Assembly: GCA_025934455.1 (NCBI GenBank)
Contig: JAICYA010000111.1
Location: forward strand, 1-6,704
Direction: 5' to 3'
Origin: Rudaea sp.
Lineage (GTDB): Bacteria > Pseudomonadota > Gammaproteobacteria > Xanthomonadales > Rhodanobacteraceae
DNA: 6,704 bases
Position 1 is the stretch's first letter. Each line of letters begins with the position of its first letter. The notes under the pieces were generated by a model. That model had not been told where the DNA came from, made no database searches, and saw only the letters and a list, made by a program, of their open reading frames with translations. The position numbers were made by a program, and so were the translations under genes. Positions 1-6,155 of the stretch are shown here, in pieces.

Positions 1-97
1 AGCGGCGTGCGACCCAGTAATGGCCGAACTCGTGGAAGGTGACCAGCAGGCCAAGGGTGACCAGCAGCCACCAGACGGAACCCAGAAACTCGCTCAT
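1..97 (-). CDS. rseP: RseP site-2 zinc metalloprotease, N-terminal fragment (cut by window edge)
   Basis: Only the first 32 codons lie in the window; the rest runs off the left edge. The start reads MSEFLGSVWWLLVTLGLLVTF followed by HEFGHYWVARR: a first transmembrane helix carrying the HExxH zinc motif (His22, Glu23, His26), as at the N-terminus of RseP/MucP-type M50 proteases. The family cuts membrane-spanning anti-sigma factor RseA/MucA within the inner membrane after DegS/AlgW has trimmed it, releasing the envelope stress sigma factor, and also clears signal peptides. The ATG lies 8 nt after the dxr stop, so it is almost certainly the next gene of the frr-uppS-cdsA-dxr operon; bamA usually follows. 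No good Shine-Dalgarno sequence is visible before it, which suggests coupling to dxr translation. Identification is firm despite the short fragment, because motif and gene context agree. Confidence 0.93.
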   Translation of the reverse strand, partial: MSEFLGSVWWLLVTLGLLVTFHEFGHYWVARR

Positions 98-105
98 CCG
101 GAAAC

Positions 106-1299
106 TCAGCAATTATGCGCCCGGCGCATGATACGTTGTGCGTGCTGGCGTGCGGTTAAATCGGCGTAAATCAAGCCTTGCAGCGTATCGACCGGTTCAG
201 CCGGCATTGCGTCCAGCGTGGCAGCGACGACCTCGGCTATGGCGAGAAAGGGAAGGGTGCCGGCAAGAAACGCCGCCACCGCGATTTCGTTGGCCGCGTT
301 CAGGATCGCCGGCGCGGTGCCGCCTGCGGCGAGTGCGCGCCAGGCCAGATCCAGGCACGCGAACGTGGTGCGGTCCGGCGCCTCGAAATGCAGCGTGCCC
401 GTGCGCAGCAGATCCAGGCTCGCCACACCCGATTCGATCCGTTCCGGCCACGCCAGGCCATGCGCGAGCGCGGTGCGCATGTCCGGGTTGCCGAGTTGGG
501 CCAGGGTCGAGCCGTCGGCGTATTCGACCAGCGAATGCACGATGCTCTGCGGGTGCACGACGACCTCGATCTGGTCCGCGCGCGCGCCGAACAGCCAGTG
601 CGCCTCGATCACCTCCAGGCCCTTGTTCATCAGCGTGGCCGAATCGACCGAGATCTTGCGCCCCATCACCCAGTTCGGGTGCGCACAGGCCTGGTCGGGC
701 GTGACCGTGGCCAGTTGCGCGCGCGTGCGTCCGCGGAATGGCCCGCCCGAGGCGGTGAGCACGATGCGGCGCACGCCGGCATCTTCCAGGTTGTGGCGCC
801 CGCCTGGCAGGCCGGATGTTGGAAGACATTGGAATATCGCGTTGTGCTCTGAATCGATCGGCACGAGTTCGCCGCCGCCTTCGCGCAGGGCTTGCAGCAG
901 CAGCGGGCCGGCCATGACCACGGCTTCCTTGTTGGCCAGCAGCAGGCGCTTGCCGGCGCGCGCAGCGGCAAGGGTCGAGTCCAGTCCCGCCGCGCCGACG
1001 ATGGCGGCGATGACGATATCCGCATCGGCACAAGCCGCTTCGCGCAAGCCGGCCTCGCTGGACATGGCGCGTGTGGGCAACTTCGCCGTGGCCAGCTTCG
1101 TACGCAGTTCGGATTCGAGCGCCGCATCGGCGATCACGGCCAGGGCCGGACGGTGCCGCACGCACAGGGCCACGAGCGCATCGACGTTGCGGTGGGCGCT
1201 GAGCGCGGCGACGGCGAAGCGCTGCGGATGGCGCTCGATCACGTCCAGCGCGCTGGCGCCGATCGAGCCGGTGGCGCCGAGCACCGCGACGCGCTTCAT
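106..1299 (-). CDS. dxr: 1-deoxy-D-xylulose 5-phosphate reductoisomerase
   Basis: Converts 1-deoxy-D-xylulose 5-phosphate to 2-C-methyl-D-erythritol 4-phosphate with NADPH and a divalent metal, the committed step of the MEP isoprenoid pathway in the cytoplasm. The 397-residue protein has the usual family length. Visible motifs are the NADPH-binding GATGSIG (residues 8-14), LANKE (121-125), the metal ligands in DSEH (Asp149, Glu151) and later Glu229, the substrate loop TASGGPFR (182-189), the flexible loop HPNW (207-210) and [13 protein letters not shown] (217-229). All catalytic residues known from the E. coli enzyme have counterparts about two positions earlier. The start ATG overlaps the cdsA stop in ATGA, so translation is probably coupled; this ATG is chosen because the NADPH motif begins at residue 8. 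The same frame stays open far upstream through cdsA into uppS, but that extension is a high-GC artefact. The product feeds UppS, encoded two genes upstream. Confidence 0.97.
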   Translation of the reverse strand: MKRVAVLGATGSIGASALDVIERHPQRFAVAALSAHRNVDALVALCVRHRPALAVIADAALESELRTKLATAKLPTRAMSSEAGLREAACADADIVIAAIVGAAGLDSTLAAARAGKRLLLANKEAVVMAGPLLLQALREGGGELVPIDSEHNAIFQCLPTSGLPGGRHNLEDAGVRRIVLTASGGPFRGRTRAQLATVTPDQACAHPNWVMGRKISVDSATLMNKGLEVIEAHWLFGARADQIEVVVHPQSIVHSLVEYADGSTLAQLGNPDMRTALAHGLAWPERIESGVASLDLLRTGTLHFEAPDRTTFACLDLAWRALAAGGTAPAILNAANEIAVAAFLAGTLPFLAIAEVVAATLDAMPAEPVDTLQGLIYADLTARQHAQRIMRRAHNC

Positions 1300-2111
1300 A
1301 AGCCGAGCAGCAGTTTGCCCAGCGCGAACAGCGGCAACAGGGCGAACAGGCCGTCGAGGCGGTCGAATACGCCGCCGTGGCCGGGAAACAGCGCGCCGGA
1401 ATCCTTGACGCCGGCATGGCGCTTGATCAGGCTTTCGAACAGGTCGCCGACCACGGAAAAACACACGCAGAGCGTGGCGAGCACGACGAGTGCGAAAAGA
1501 TCCAGGTTGCGCACGCCGAGCAGGCAGCCGCCGATCGCGGCGACGACGGCGGTGGCGGCGAGCCCTCCGTAGACGCCGGCCCAGGTCTTGCCGGGACTGA
1601 TCGCCGGTGCGAGTTTGCGCCGGCCCCAGCGCATGCCGGCGAGGTAGGCGAACGTATCCGCCGACCAGCCGAGCAACAGCGCGTACAGCGCCCACCAGTT
1701 TCCATGCACCGGTGCGGCGTGGATGCGCATCAGGGCGATCCAGGCGGGAAAAACGCACAACGCGCCGGCAACGAGTTTCAGCTCGGTATTTTCCCGCGTC
1801 GGCGCCGCCGCAAAACTGATTTGCCTGAGCCACGCCAGCGCGACCACCCACCACACGCAGCCGGCGGCTATGACGACGACGGCCGCCTGTGTATCGCGGT
1901 TTTCCCACAATGCATAAAAGCCCGCAGCCGCCAGTGCGATCAGGATGCCGCGCACGCGGCGGTCGCGCAGTCCGGACAGGCGCGTCCATTCCCACAAGGC
2001 GAGCAGGCACAATCCGGCGATGACCATGGCGAACGCCGGCGTCGGCACCAGCAAAATGATTGCGATGGCCAGCGGGGCCAGCAGCAAGGCGGTGACGACG
2101 CGCTGTTTCAT
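1296..2111 (-). CDS. cdsA: Phosphatidate cytidylyltransferase (CDP-diacylglycerol synthase)
   Basis: Makes CDP-diacylglycerol from phosphatidic acid and CTP, the branch point to phosphatidylethanolamine, phosphatidylglycerol and cardiolipin, in the inner membrane. The 271-residue protein is mostly hydrophobic helices, beginning with [20 protein letters not shown]. The cytidylyltransferase signature is complete at residues 227-253: [13 protein letters not shown], then LFPGHGG, then FDRLD. The family segment [12 protein letters not shown] followed by SPGKTWAG is also present. I chose the ATG at 2111, not the in-frame ATG at 2198, because the longer version adds 29 polar residues read from inside uppS, while 2111 gives the canonical hydrophobic N-terminus. 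It overlaps the uppS stop as ATGA. A GGGGGAG Shine-Dalgarno (2122-2128) lies 10 nt upstream, a little far. The stop overlaps the dxr start in the same way. Confidence 0.96.
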   Translation of the reverse strand: MKQRVVTALLLAPLAIAIILLVPTPAFAMVIAGLCLLALWEWTRLSGLRDRRVRGILIALAAAGFYALWENRDTQAAVVVIAAGCVWWVVALAWLRQISFAAAPTRENTELKLVAGALCVFPAWIALMRIHAAPVHGNWWALYALLLGWSADTFAYLAGMRWGRRKLAPAISPGKTWAGVYGGLAATAVVAAIGGCLLGVRNLDLFALVVLATLCVCFSVVGDLFESLIKRHAGVKDSGALFPGHGGVFDRLDGLFALLPLFALGKLLLGL

Positions 2112-2878
2112 GACGAGGATACTCCCCCGAATCTCCGCTCGCGCCGCGCGAATTCGGTGATCGCCCGATCGAGGCAGGCGGCGTCGAAATCCGGCCACAG
2201 CACGTCGCTGAAATACAGTTCGCTATAGGCCGTCTGCCAGAGCAGGAAATTGCTGATGCGCTGTTCGCCGCCGGTGCGGATGAACAGATCCACCGGCGGC
2301 AGGTCGGCCAGGCAGAAGAAGCGCGTGATGGATTTCTCGTCGATCGCGTCGGCAGCGATTTCGCCGCGCTGCACGGCGAGCACGGCCTGCTTCGCGGCAT
2401 TGGCGATGTCCCAGCGCCCACCGTAGTTCACGGCCACGTTCAGCGCGAGCCTGGCGTTATTGCGGGTTTTTTCCATCGCCGCCTGCATGCGCTCGCGCAG
2501 CGCGGGCGCGAACGCGGAAAGATCGCCGATGAAGGCGATGCGCACGCCATGGCCATGCAGTTCGTCGACTTCGCGGTCGAGCGCTTTCAGGAACAATTCC
2601 ATCAGCGCGCCGACCTCGTCTTTCGGCCGTTGCCAGTTCTCGCTGGAGAACGCGAACAGGGTCAGCGCGTGGATGCCACGCTGCGAACAGAATTCGATCG
2701 CCGTGCGCACGCTTTTTTGGCCGGCGTGATGGCCGAAACTGCGCGGGCGATGGCGCGCCTTGGCCCAGCGCCCGTTGCCGTCCATGACGATGGCGATGTG
2801 GCGCGGCACGGCCGATGTGGAAATTTCCACATTTTCCGGCAGCGGCACGGATTCGGAGAGGTTCAAACTGCCTTCCAC
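2108..2878 (-). CDS. uppS: Undecaprenyl diphosphate synthase (cis-prenyltransferase)
   Basis: Adds eight isopentenyl units in cis to farnesyl diphosphate to give undecaprenyl diphosphate, the carrier lipid for peptidoglycan and O-antigen. The 256-residue reading contains [13 protein letters not shown] with catalytic Asp33, FAFSSENW (76-82), and the C-terminal signature [15 protein letters not shown] with Arg201, Arg207 and Ser209, followed by the metal-binding Glu220. Length is close to the E. coli enzyme (253). The first possible start at 2878 is GTG, 10 nt after the frr stop; no ATG occurs in frame before the catalytic motif. Other starts are conceivable: TTG at residue 5, which has GGAAGG just upstream, or GTG at residues 11, 17 or 24, since the first 25 residues are not conserved. 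The stop overlaps the cdsA start (ATGA). An 18-bp perfect palindrome lies within codons 16-22. Confidence 0.96.
   Translation of the reverse strand: MEGSLNLSESVPLPENVEISTSAVPRHIAIVMDGNGRWAKARHRPRSFGHHAGQKSVRTAIEFCSQRGIHALTLFAFSSENWQRPKDEVGALMELFLKALDREVDELHGHGVRIAFIGDLSAFAPALRERMQAAMEKTRNNARLALNVAVNYGGRWDIANAAKQAVLAVQRGEIAADAIDEKSITRFFCLADLPPVDLFIRTGGEQRISNFLLWQTAYSELYFSDVLWPDFDAACLDRAITEFARRERRFGGVSSS
2815..2832. repeat. 18-bp perfect palindrome at the 5' end of uppS
   Basis: ATGTGGAAATTTCCACAT is its own reverse complement over all 18 bases. It is AT-rich in a GC-rich region and lies over codons 16-22 of uppS as read from the GTG start, in the non-conserved N-terminal extension ahead of the catalytic Asp motif. 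As DNA it looks like a homodimeric regulator half-site pair with no spacer; as RNA it could form a 7-bp stem with an AAUU loop. The palindrome is seen directly; any function is inference. Confidence 0.6.
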
Positions 2879-2888
2879 GGCGCGCGGC

Positions 2889-3446
2889 TCACAGCGCCAT
2901 CAATTCGTCTTCCTTCGCCTTGACCACCGCGTCGACGTCCTTTATCGACTTGTCGGTGAGCTTTTGTACCTCATCTTCGGCGCGGCGCTCCTCGTCTTCG
3001 GTGATTGCCTTGTCCTTGAGCAGTTCCTTGACCTGGTGCATGGCGTCGCGGCGGATGTTGCGGATCGCGACCTTGGCGTTCTCACCTTCGTGGGCGACGT
3101 GCTTGGCCAGTTCCTTGCGGCGTTCCTCGGTGAGCGCCGGCATGTTCAGGCGGATCGTGGTGCCGGCGGTGGTCGGATTGAGTCCCAGGTCGGAGGCGAG
3201 AATAGCCTTTTCGACCGGCTGCACCATGGATTTTTCCCACGGCGTGATGGTGAGCGAGCGCGCGTCGGAGACGACGACATTCGCCACCTGGCTGAGCGGC
3301 ACGTCCGCGCCGTAGTAATTGACCTTCAGATGCTCGACCAGCGCCGTGCTGGCGCGGCCGGTGCGCACGCGCTGCAATTCGTGGCGCAGCGCCTCGATGC
3401 TCTTGGTCATGCGTTGCTGGGCGTCCTGTTTTATGTTGGCGAGCAT
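2889..3446 (-). CDS. frr: Ribosome recycling factor
   Basis: Splits post-termination ribosomes together with EF-G so that subunits can start a new round. The protein is 185 residues, exactly the length of E. coli RRF, and aligns without gaps by eye: RTGRAS (28-33), YYG, SDLGLNP (85-91), LTEERRKEL, the RNRRDA-type helix (IRNIRRDA, about 128-135, including the functionally important arginine near 132), and LLKDK plus a C-terminal charged helix ending in ELMAL. The start ATG at 3446 has a GGAG Shine-Dalgarno at 3453-3456, 6 nt away. A strong extended -10 promoter lies about 27 nt upstream of the start. It is followed 10 nt later by uppS and heads the conserved operon here, but the usual upstream partner pyrH is absent. 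Confidence 0.98.
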   Translation of the reverse strand: MLANIKQDAQQRMTKSIEALRHELQRVRTGRASTALVEHLKVNYYGADVPLSQVANVVVSDARSLTITPWEKSMVQPVEKAILASDLGLNPTTAGTTIRLNMPALTEERRKELAKHVAHEGENAKVAIRNIRRDAMHQVKELLKDKAITEDEERRAEDEVQKLTDKSIKDVDAVVKAKEDELMAL

Positions 3447-3451
3447 GCGCG

Positions 3452-3482
3452 ACTCCGCGGTCCCTATTGAATGTCGCGGAGT
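3452..3482. repeat. 8-bp inverted repeat between the frr -10 box and ribosome binding site
   Basis: On the plus strand ACTCCGCG (3452-3459) and CGCGGAGT (3475-3482) are perfect complements separated by 15 nt. One arm overlaps the last three bases of the -10 box; the other contains the frr Shine-Dalgarno GGAG. It could act as a DNA operator or, in RNA that begins upstream, as a hairpin covering the ribosome binding site. It has no T-run, so it is not a standard terminator. Confidence 0.5.
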
Positions 3483-3507
3483 ATAGCAGCGCCGCCGCGT
3501 GCCTCAA
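3480..3507 (-). promoter_or_regulatory. Sigma-70 type promoter of the frr-uppS-cdsA-dxr-rseP operon
   Basis: Read on the minus strand, TTGAGG (3507-3502) is followed after 16 nt by TATACT (3485-3480). The -10 is preceded by TGC, giving an extended -10 (TGCTATACT). The -35 overlaps the stop codon of the upstream hydroxylase gene. The predicted transcription start is the A near 3472, about 26 nt before the frr ATG, leaving a short leader that holds the GGAG ribosome binding site. It gives the housekeeping operon its own promoter, independent of the genes upstream. Prediction from sequence only. Confidence 0.7.
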
Positions 3508-4535
3508 TTCGGGCCAACGGATTTCACAACCGGCACGGGCCGGTAATTCGCGTCGAACGTCACTTCCTGCGGCTTCCAGCCGGCGCGACTCGCGAACGCG
3601 TGCCGGAAGCGGCGCAGGGCATGCCACTGCATCGTGATTGCCCCGCGCCCGTTGTCGGCGTCGACGACGGGATCGTCGACGCCGTTTGGCCGCACCGGTT
3701 CGCCGTACAACGCGGTGCCGAACAGGTTGTCCCACACGGCCAATACCTGGCCGTAGTTGCAGTTGTGCAGGTTCGGTCGGGCCGGATCCGACTTCATGTG
3801 ATGCAGGCGATGAAAGCGCGGGGTGACGACGATGCGCTCGATGATTCTGCCGAAATCGAGGCGCGTGTTCGTGTGCGCGAGGTATTGCACAAGTTCGGTC
3901 AACAGCACCAGCGCGGCGAACTGGCCGGCATCGACGCCCATCAACAGGCCCACGGTCGCGAGCAGGCACGACTCCAGCACGACGTCGAGCCAGCTCACGC
4001 GCGCGTTCGTCCAGCAGTTCACCAGGCGCTGGCTGTGGTGCATGTTGTGCAATGCCCACCACCAGGGAATGGCGTGCTGGGCACGGTGCATCCAGTAATA
4101 CGCCAGGTCGTTGGCGAGGTAGAAAAGGCCGAACGCGAGGTAGGGATGCGACTGGATGCGTGGGACGTAATGCAGCAGTCCATCGGATGGCAGACCAACC
4201 CACGCGAGCGCATCGCTGAACAGGCTCGCGAACGGCGACAGCACGAAGAAGGCGAGCAATGGATTCAGGCCGAGCAACAGCAGCAGCGTGTAACGTCGAT
4301 CGACTTGGGTCAGCTTGCGGTCTTTCCAGTCTTCGGCCGGCGCGAATGTTTCTAGTGGGCGCAACACACCGGCGATGATCGCGATTTGAACCGACGCGAT
4401 GAGCAGTGCCGTGGCGATGTCCTCGGGCTCGCCGAGCAGGTTGCCGAGGTGCAGGAAGGCTAGCGCCGGCTCGACCGCGTGCGCGGAAAACCAGTCGACC
4501 GCCAGCCACCACCACTGTGCCAGGACATCGAACAT
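3504..4535 (-). CDS. Fatty acid hydroxylase / sterol desaturase family membrane protein
   Basis: A di-iron membrane oxygenase of the fatty acid hydroxylase superfamily, 343 residues. All histidine boxes are visible: HRAQH (150-154, HxxxH), HNMHH (163-167, HxxHH), a lone His221 in HTNTR, HRLHH (242-246, HxxHH) and His257. Hydrophobic segments lie around residues 40-58, 83-107, 131-148 and 186-219, with the His boxes grouped on one face as the family requires. Family members hydroxylate or desaturate lipid chains or sterols; the substrate here cannot be told from sequence. The first in-frame start is ATG 4535, 46 nt after the beta-barrel gene; no clear Shine-Dalgarno precedes it and a possible hairpin ends right at the start codon. 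The stop overlaps the -35 box of the frr promoter. It lies where pyrH is usual. A lipid-modifying enzyme beside carrier-lipid and phospholipid genes is suggestive but may be chance. Confidence 0.88.
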   Translation of the reverse strand: MFDVLAQWWWLAVDWFSAHAVEPALAFLHLGNLLGEPEDIATALLIASVQIAIIAGVLRPLETFAPAEDWKDRKLTQVDRRYTLLLLLGLNPLLAFFVLSPFASLFSDALAWVGLPSDGLLHYVPRIQSHPYLAFGLFYLANDLAYYWMHRAQHAIPWWWALHNMHHSQRLVNCWTNARVSWLDVVLESCLLATVGLLMGVDAGQFAALVLLTELVQYLAHTNTRLDFGRIIERIVVTPRFHRLHHMKSDPARPNLHNCNYGQVLAVWDNLFGTALYGEPVRPNGVDDPVVDADNGRGAITMQWHALRRFRHAFASRAGWKPQEVTFDANYRPVPVVKSVGPN

Positions 4536-4576
4536 GCTGCGTGCCGCGCCCCATCCGGAACCCGTCGGCGCGCAGC
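4536..4576 (-). other. Possible hairpin just upstream of the hydroxylase start codon
   Basis: GCTGCG and CGCAGC (outer arms, 4571-4576 and 4536-4541) pair perfectly, with an inner CGCC/GGCG pair (4567-4570 and 4547-4550) after a 5-nt bulge. The stem ends at the ATG and there is no T-run, so it is more likely to affect translation initiation than to end transcription. In GC-rich DNA such pairing can be chance. Confidence 0.25.
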
Positions 4577-4581
4577 CGTTG

Positions 4582-5544
4582 TCAGAAACTGCGCGTCAGC
4601 CGGGCTTCCAGAGCATACTTGAAGTCGTACACCGAATCGCCCCAGAACTCGTGCTGGATATTGAACGATGCGGTGTAGCGGTCGCCGAGGCCGTAATCGA
4701 AGCCTAGGCCGTAGGCGTGGTAATCGTGCTGGGTCAGGCGCTGCCGTTCGTACCAGAAATCGGGGAACGGTACCGGCGGCGGCGCGAGGCTGCCCCTGGC
4801 ACCGAAACCCGCGCGGCCGGTCACGAAGCCGCGCACCGAGAATTTCTCGTTGACGAACCAGCCCAGTTCGCCGTCGAAGCGCTGGTAGCCGGCATTCACG
4901 CCGAGCACGTGCTGGCTGAAAGCGTAGCCGTAGCCGAGCTTGTAGTAGAAATTGGTGAAGGCGAACTGGTGCGACAGCGTTGCCGCGAGCAGCAGTTGAC
5001 GCAGATCCTGTCCCACCACCGCATTGCCGTAGGTTGGGTAGTCGTGGGTCGGGATGTACGCGGTGGCCGAGGGCGTGATGTAGGTGTTGCCGATATTGGC
5101 ATGGTATGCCACGCCGAAGTTCCAGTCCTGCCAGGCGCCGTGGTAATTGCCGTCGTCGAGGAACGGAGAATCCGGGCGCGGATTGGCCAGTGGCGGTTGC
5201 CCCGCACACTGTGGGGGTGCCAGGGTTGGGCAGTTCGGGAACGGGCCGCCGGAACGGCCGGTGAAGTAGCGGATGCCGCCATAGATCGTCCAGTCGTCGC
5301 TGAGGTCGTAGCTTGCGTCGAGCCCGCTGCCGAGCATGTGCACGGCGCCATACGGCAACTTGATGTTGGAACGCAACCAGAAGCCATTGATGGCGGTATC
5401 GAAGAAGGCGACCGAAATGCTGCCGTGACCTGTGGGGCTGTCACCGACATCCCCGCCCGCAGGTGCGGTCGGTTGCACTTGTGCGGATGCCTGAGTCGCC
5501 AGGATACCCAGGATCAAGGCCGATGTTGCGATCTGGACGCGCAT
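4582..5544 (-). CDS. Outer-membrane beta-barrel protein, function unknown
   Basis: A 320-residue exported protein. Residues 1-21 (MRVQIATSALILGILATQASA) are a clear signal peptide with cleavage after ASA. The mature part alternates polar and hydrophobic/aromatic residues in short strands (for example FWLRSNIKLPYG, WTIYGGIRYF, LGYGYAFSQHVLGVNAGY, ALEARLTRSF) and ends in Phe, the usual BAM recognition signal. The segment IPTHDYPTYGNAVVGQD (164-180) resembles members of the Phenol_MetA_deg/transporter-like barrel group, a tentative link. A Pro-rich, probably extracellular loop at 100-130 holds the two cysteines (Cys105, Cys113), a likely disulphide. I chose ATG 5544 over the in-frame ATG at 5592 because it starts the signal peptide directly and has GGGGAG (5550-5555) 5 nt upstream. 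It probably forms a unit with the exported protein upstream; the hydroxylase follows after 46 nt. Confidence 0.8.
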   Translation of the reverse strand: MRVQIATSALILGILATQASAQVQPTAPAGGDVGDSPTGHGSISVAFFDTAINGFWLRSNIKLPYGAVHMLGSGLDASYDLSDDWTIYGGIRYFTGRSGGPFPNCPTLAPPQCAGQPPLANPRPDSPFLDDGNYHGAWQDWNFGVAYHANIGNTYITPSATAYIPTHDYPTYGNAVVGQDLRQLLLAATLSHQFAFTNFYYKLGYGYAFSQHVLGVNAGYQRFDGELGWFVNEKFSVRGFVTGRAGFGARGSLAPPPVPFPDFWYERQRLTQHDYHAYGLGFDYGLGDRYTASFNIQHEFWGDSVYDFKYALEARLTRSF

Positions 5545-5549
5545 ATCCG

Positions 5550-5555
5550 CTCCCC
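5550..5555 (-). promoter_or_regulatory. Ribosome binding site that fixes the beta-barrel gene start
   Basis: GGGGAG lies 5 nt before the ATG at 5544, supporting this start over the in-frame ATG 48 nt upstream, which lacks a comparable site and would put a charged stretch ahead of the signal peptide. Confidence 0.7.
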
Positions 5556-5580
5556 ATTTCTCTTGTTGTGCAAGACTCCG

Positions 5581-5601
5581 TCTCCCGCGCAAACGCGGAG
5601 A
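5581..5601 (-). other. Intergenic hairpin between the pseudo-receiver and beta-barrel genes
   Basis: On the plus strand TCTCCCGCG (5581-5589) and CGCGGAGA (5594-5601) pair over 8 bp with one bulged base and a 4-nt loop. It lies within the 85-nt gap after the 165-residue gene. No T-run follows, so it is not a standard intrinsic terminator; it could be an RNA processing or stabilising stem. No convincing promoter was found in this gap. Confidence 0.4.
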
Positions 5602-5629
5602 TGCTTCCTCGCTCCCGGAGACGCAGCGC

Positions 5630-6127
5630 TTACGTGCCGCGCGACTTCATCGTTTCTTCGATGGTCTTGAGAAACTGGTTCAGGTTTGCATTCTCGTTGA
5701 CGGCGAGCGGAAACTGCTTGCGGATTGTTGCTTCTTCACCGTTCGGGAATACAGGTATCAGCGCGGGCTCGTGCGAAATATTCGCGAGCTGCGGCTGGAT
5801 CGCCGCGAGGTCGCCGGCGTAGCTGATGATCACGTCGTAATGATGCGTGGCCAACGCCTTGCCGAGCGCGTCGGGCGTATTGACGACAGTGACGGTGTGG
5901 CCGGCCTTTTGCAGATTCTCGTCGAACAGTTGCATGTCGTTCGTCACGGCATGCCGCTGCGCTGCCGTAGTGCCGGAGTACAGCAGGATTTGCGCCGGAT
6001 GGCGGGTGATAAAGGCGTGGTAGCGCAGCGCGCCGCCCATGCGGTACATCACTTCTCCGCAGGCGTGCGCATCGGAGGCCGAGATGGCCACGGCCAGCAT
6101 CAATACGGTGGTACCCAGCTTGTTCAT
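5630..6127 (-). CDS. Small exported protein with a degenerate receiver-like (flavodoxin-fold) domain
   Basis: A 165-residue protein with an N-terminal signal peptide (MNKLGTTVLMLAVAISASDAHA, cleavage after Ala22), so it should act in the periplasm. The mature protein begins with the only cysteine (Cys23), but AHAC is a poor lipobox. The rest reads as alternating strands and helices like a response-regulator receiver: AQILLYSG (45-52), a helix, HTVTVVNTPDALGKAL (77-92), YDVIISYAGD (97-106), ALIPVFPNG (122-130), then FPLAVNENANLNQFLKTIEETM (139-160). The phosphorylated Asp expected at the end of the third strand is Ser102/Tyr103, the acidic pair after strand one is missing, and the Lys of strand five is absent, so it cannot be a phospho-receiver. 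GGGAG (6135-6139) lies 7 nt before the ATG. It starts 28 nt after the upstream gene and is followed by the beta-barrel gene. The fold assignment is my inference; I do not recognise a named family. Confidence 0.7.
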   Translation of the reverse strand: MNKLGTTVLMLAVAISASDAHACGEVMYRMGGALRYHAFITRHPAQILLYSGTTAAQRHAVTNDMQLFDENLQKAGHTVTVVNTPDALGKALATHHYDVIISYAGDLAAIQPQLANISHEPALIPVFPNGEEATIRKQFPLAVNENANLNQFLKTIEETMKSRGT

Positions 6128-6155
6128 CAGATTTCTCCCGTGCGTGATGGATGGA

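Noticed and set aside
218..1408. Plus-strand open frame of 396 codons opposite dxr
   Set aside because: Composition is Arg/Ala/Ser-rich with no recognisable motif, and it is exactly antisense to a well-conserved gene; such frames are common in high-GC DNA.
1300..2421. Long open extension of the dxr frame upstream (would give a 771-residue protein)
   Set aside because: The extra 374 residues are Arg/Ala/Pro-rich, resemble no family and overlap cdsA and uppS in another frame; the real Dxr begins at the ATG whose protein matches family length. It is a high-GC shadow.
2817..2830. GGAAATTTCC core of the uppS palindrome resembles a eukaryotic NF-kappaB site and vaguely a LexA-type operator
   Set aside because: NF-kappaB is irrelevant in bacteria, and the gammaproteobacterial LexA box (CTGT-N8-ACAG) is not matched.
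3447..3503. Intrinsic terminator between the hydroxylase gene and frr
   Set aside because: The inverted repeat there has a 15-nt loop and no T-run on either strand, and it overlaps promoter and ribosome binding site elements.
3082..4554. Minus-strand open frame of 490 codons across the hydroxylase, the frr promoter and frr
   Set aside because: It shadows two genes with clear family motifs in other frames, is extremely Arg/Pro-rich, and would read through the promoter region.
5545..5592. In-frame upstream ATG of the beta-barrel gene (16 extra residues)
   Set aside because: It would put a charged stretch before the signal peptide and start within the intergenic hairpin; the downstream ATG has a good ribosome binding site and an immediate signal peptide.
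6059..6070. Lipoprotein lipobox at Cys23 of the 165-residue exported protein
   Set aside because: The residues before Cys are Ala-His-Ala; His at -2 and Ala at -3 do not fit the lipobox consensus, and AHA fits signal peptidase I better.
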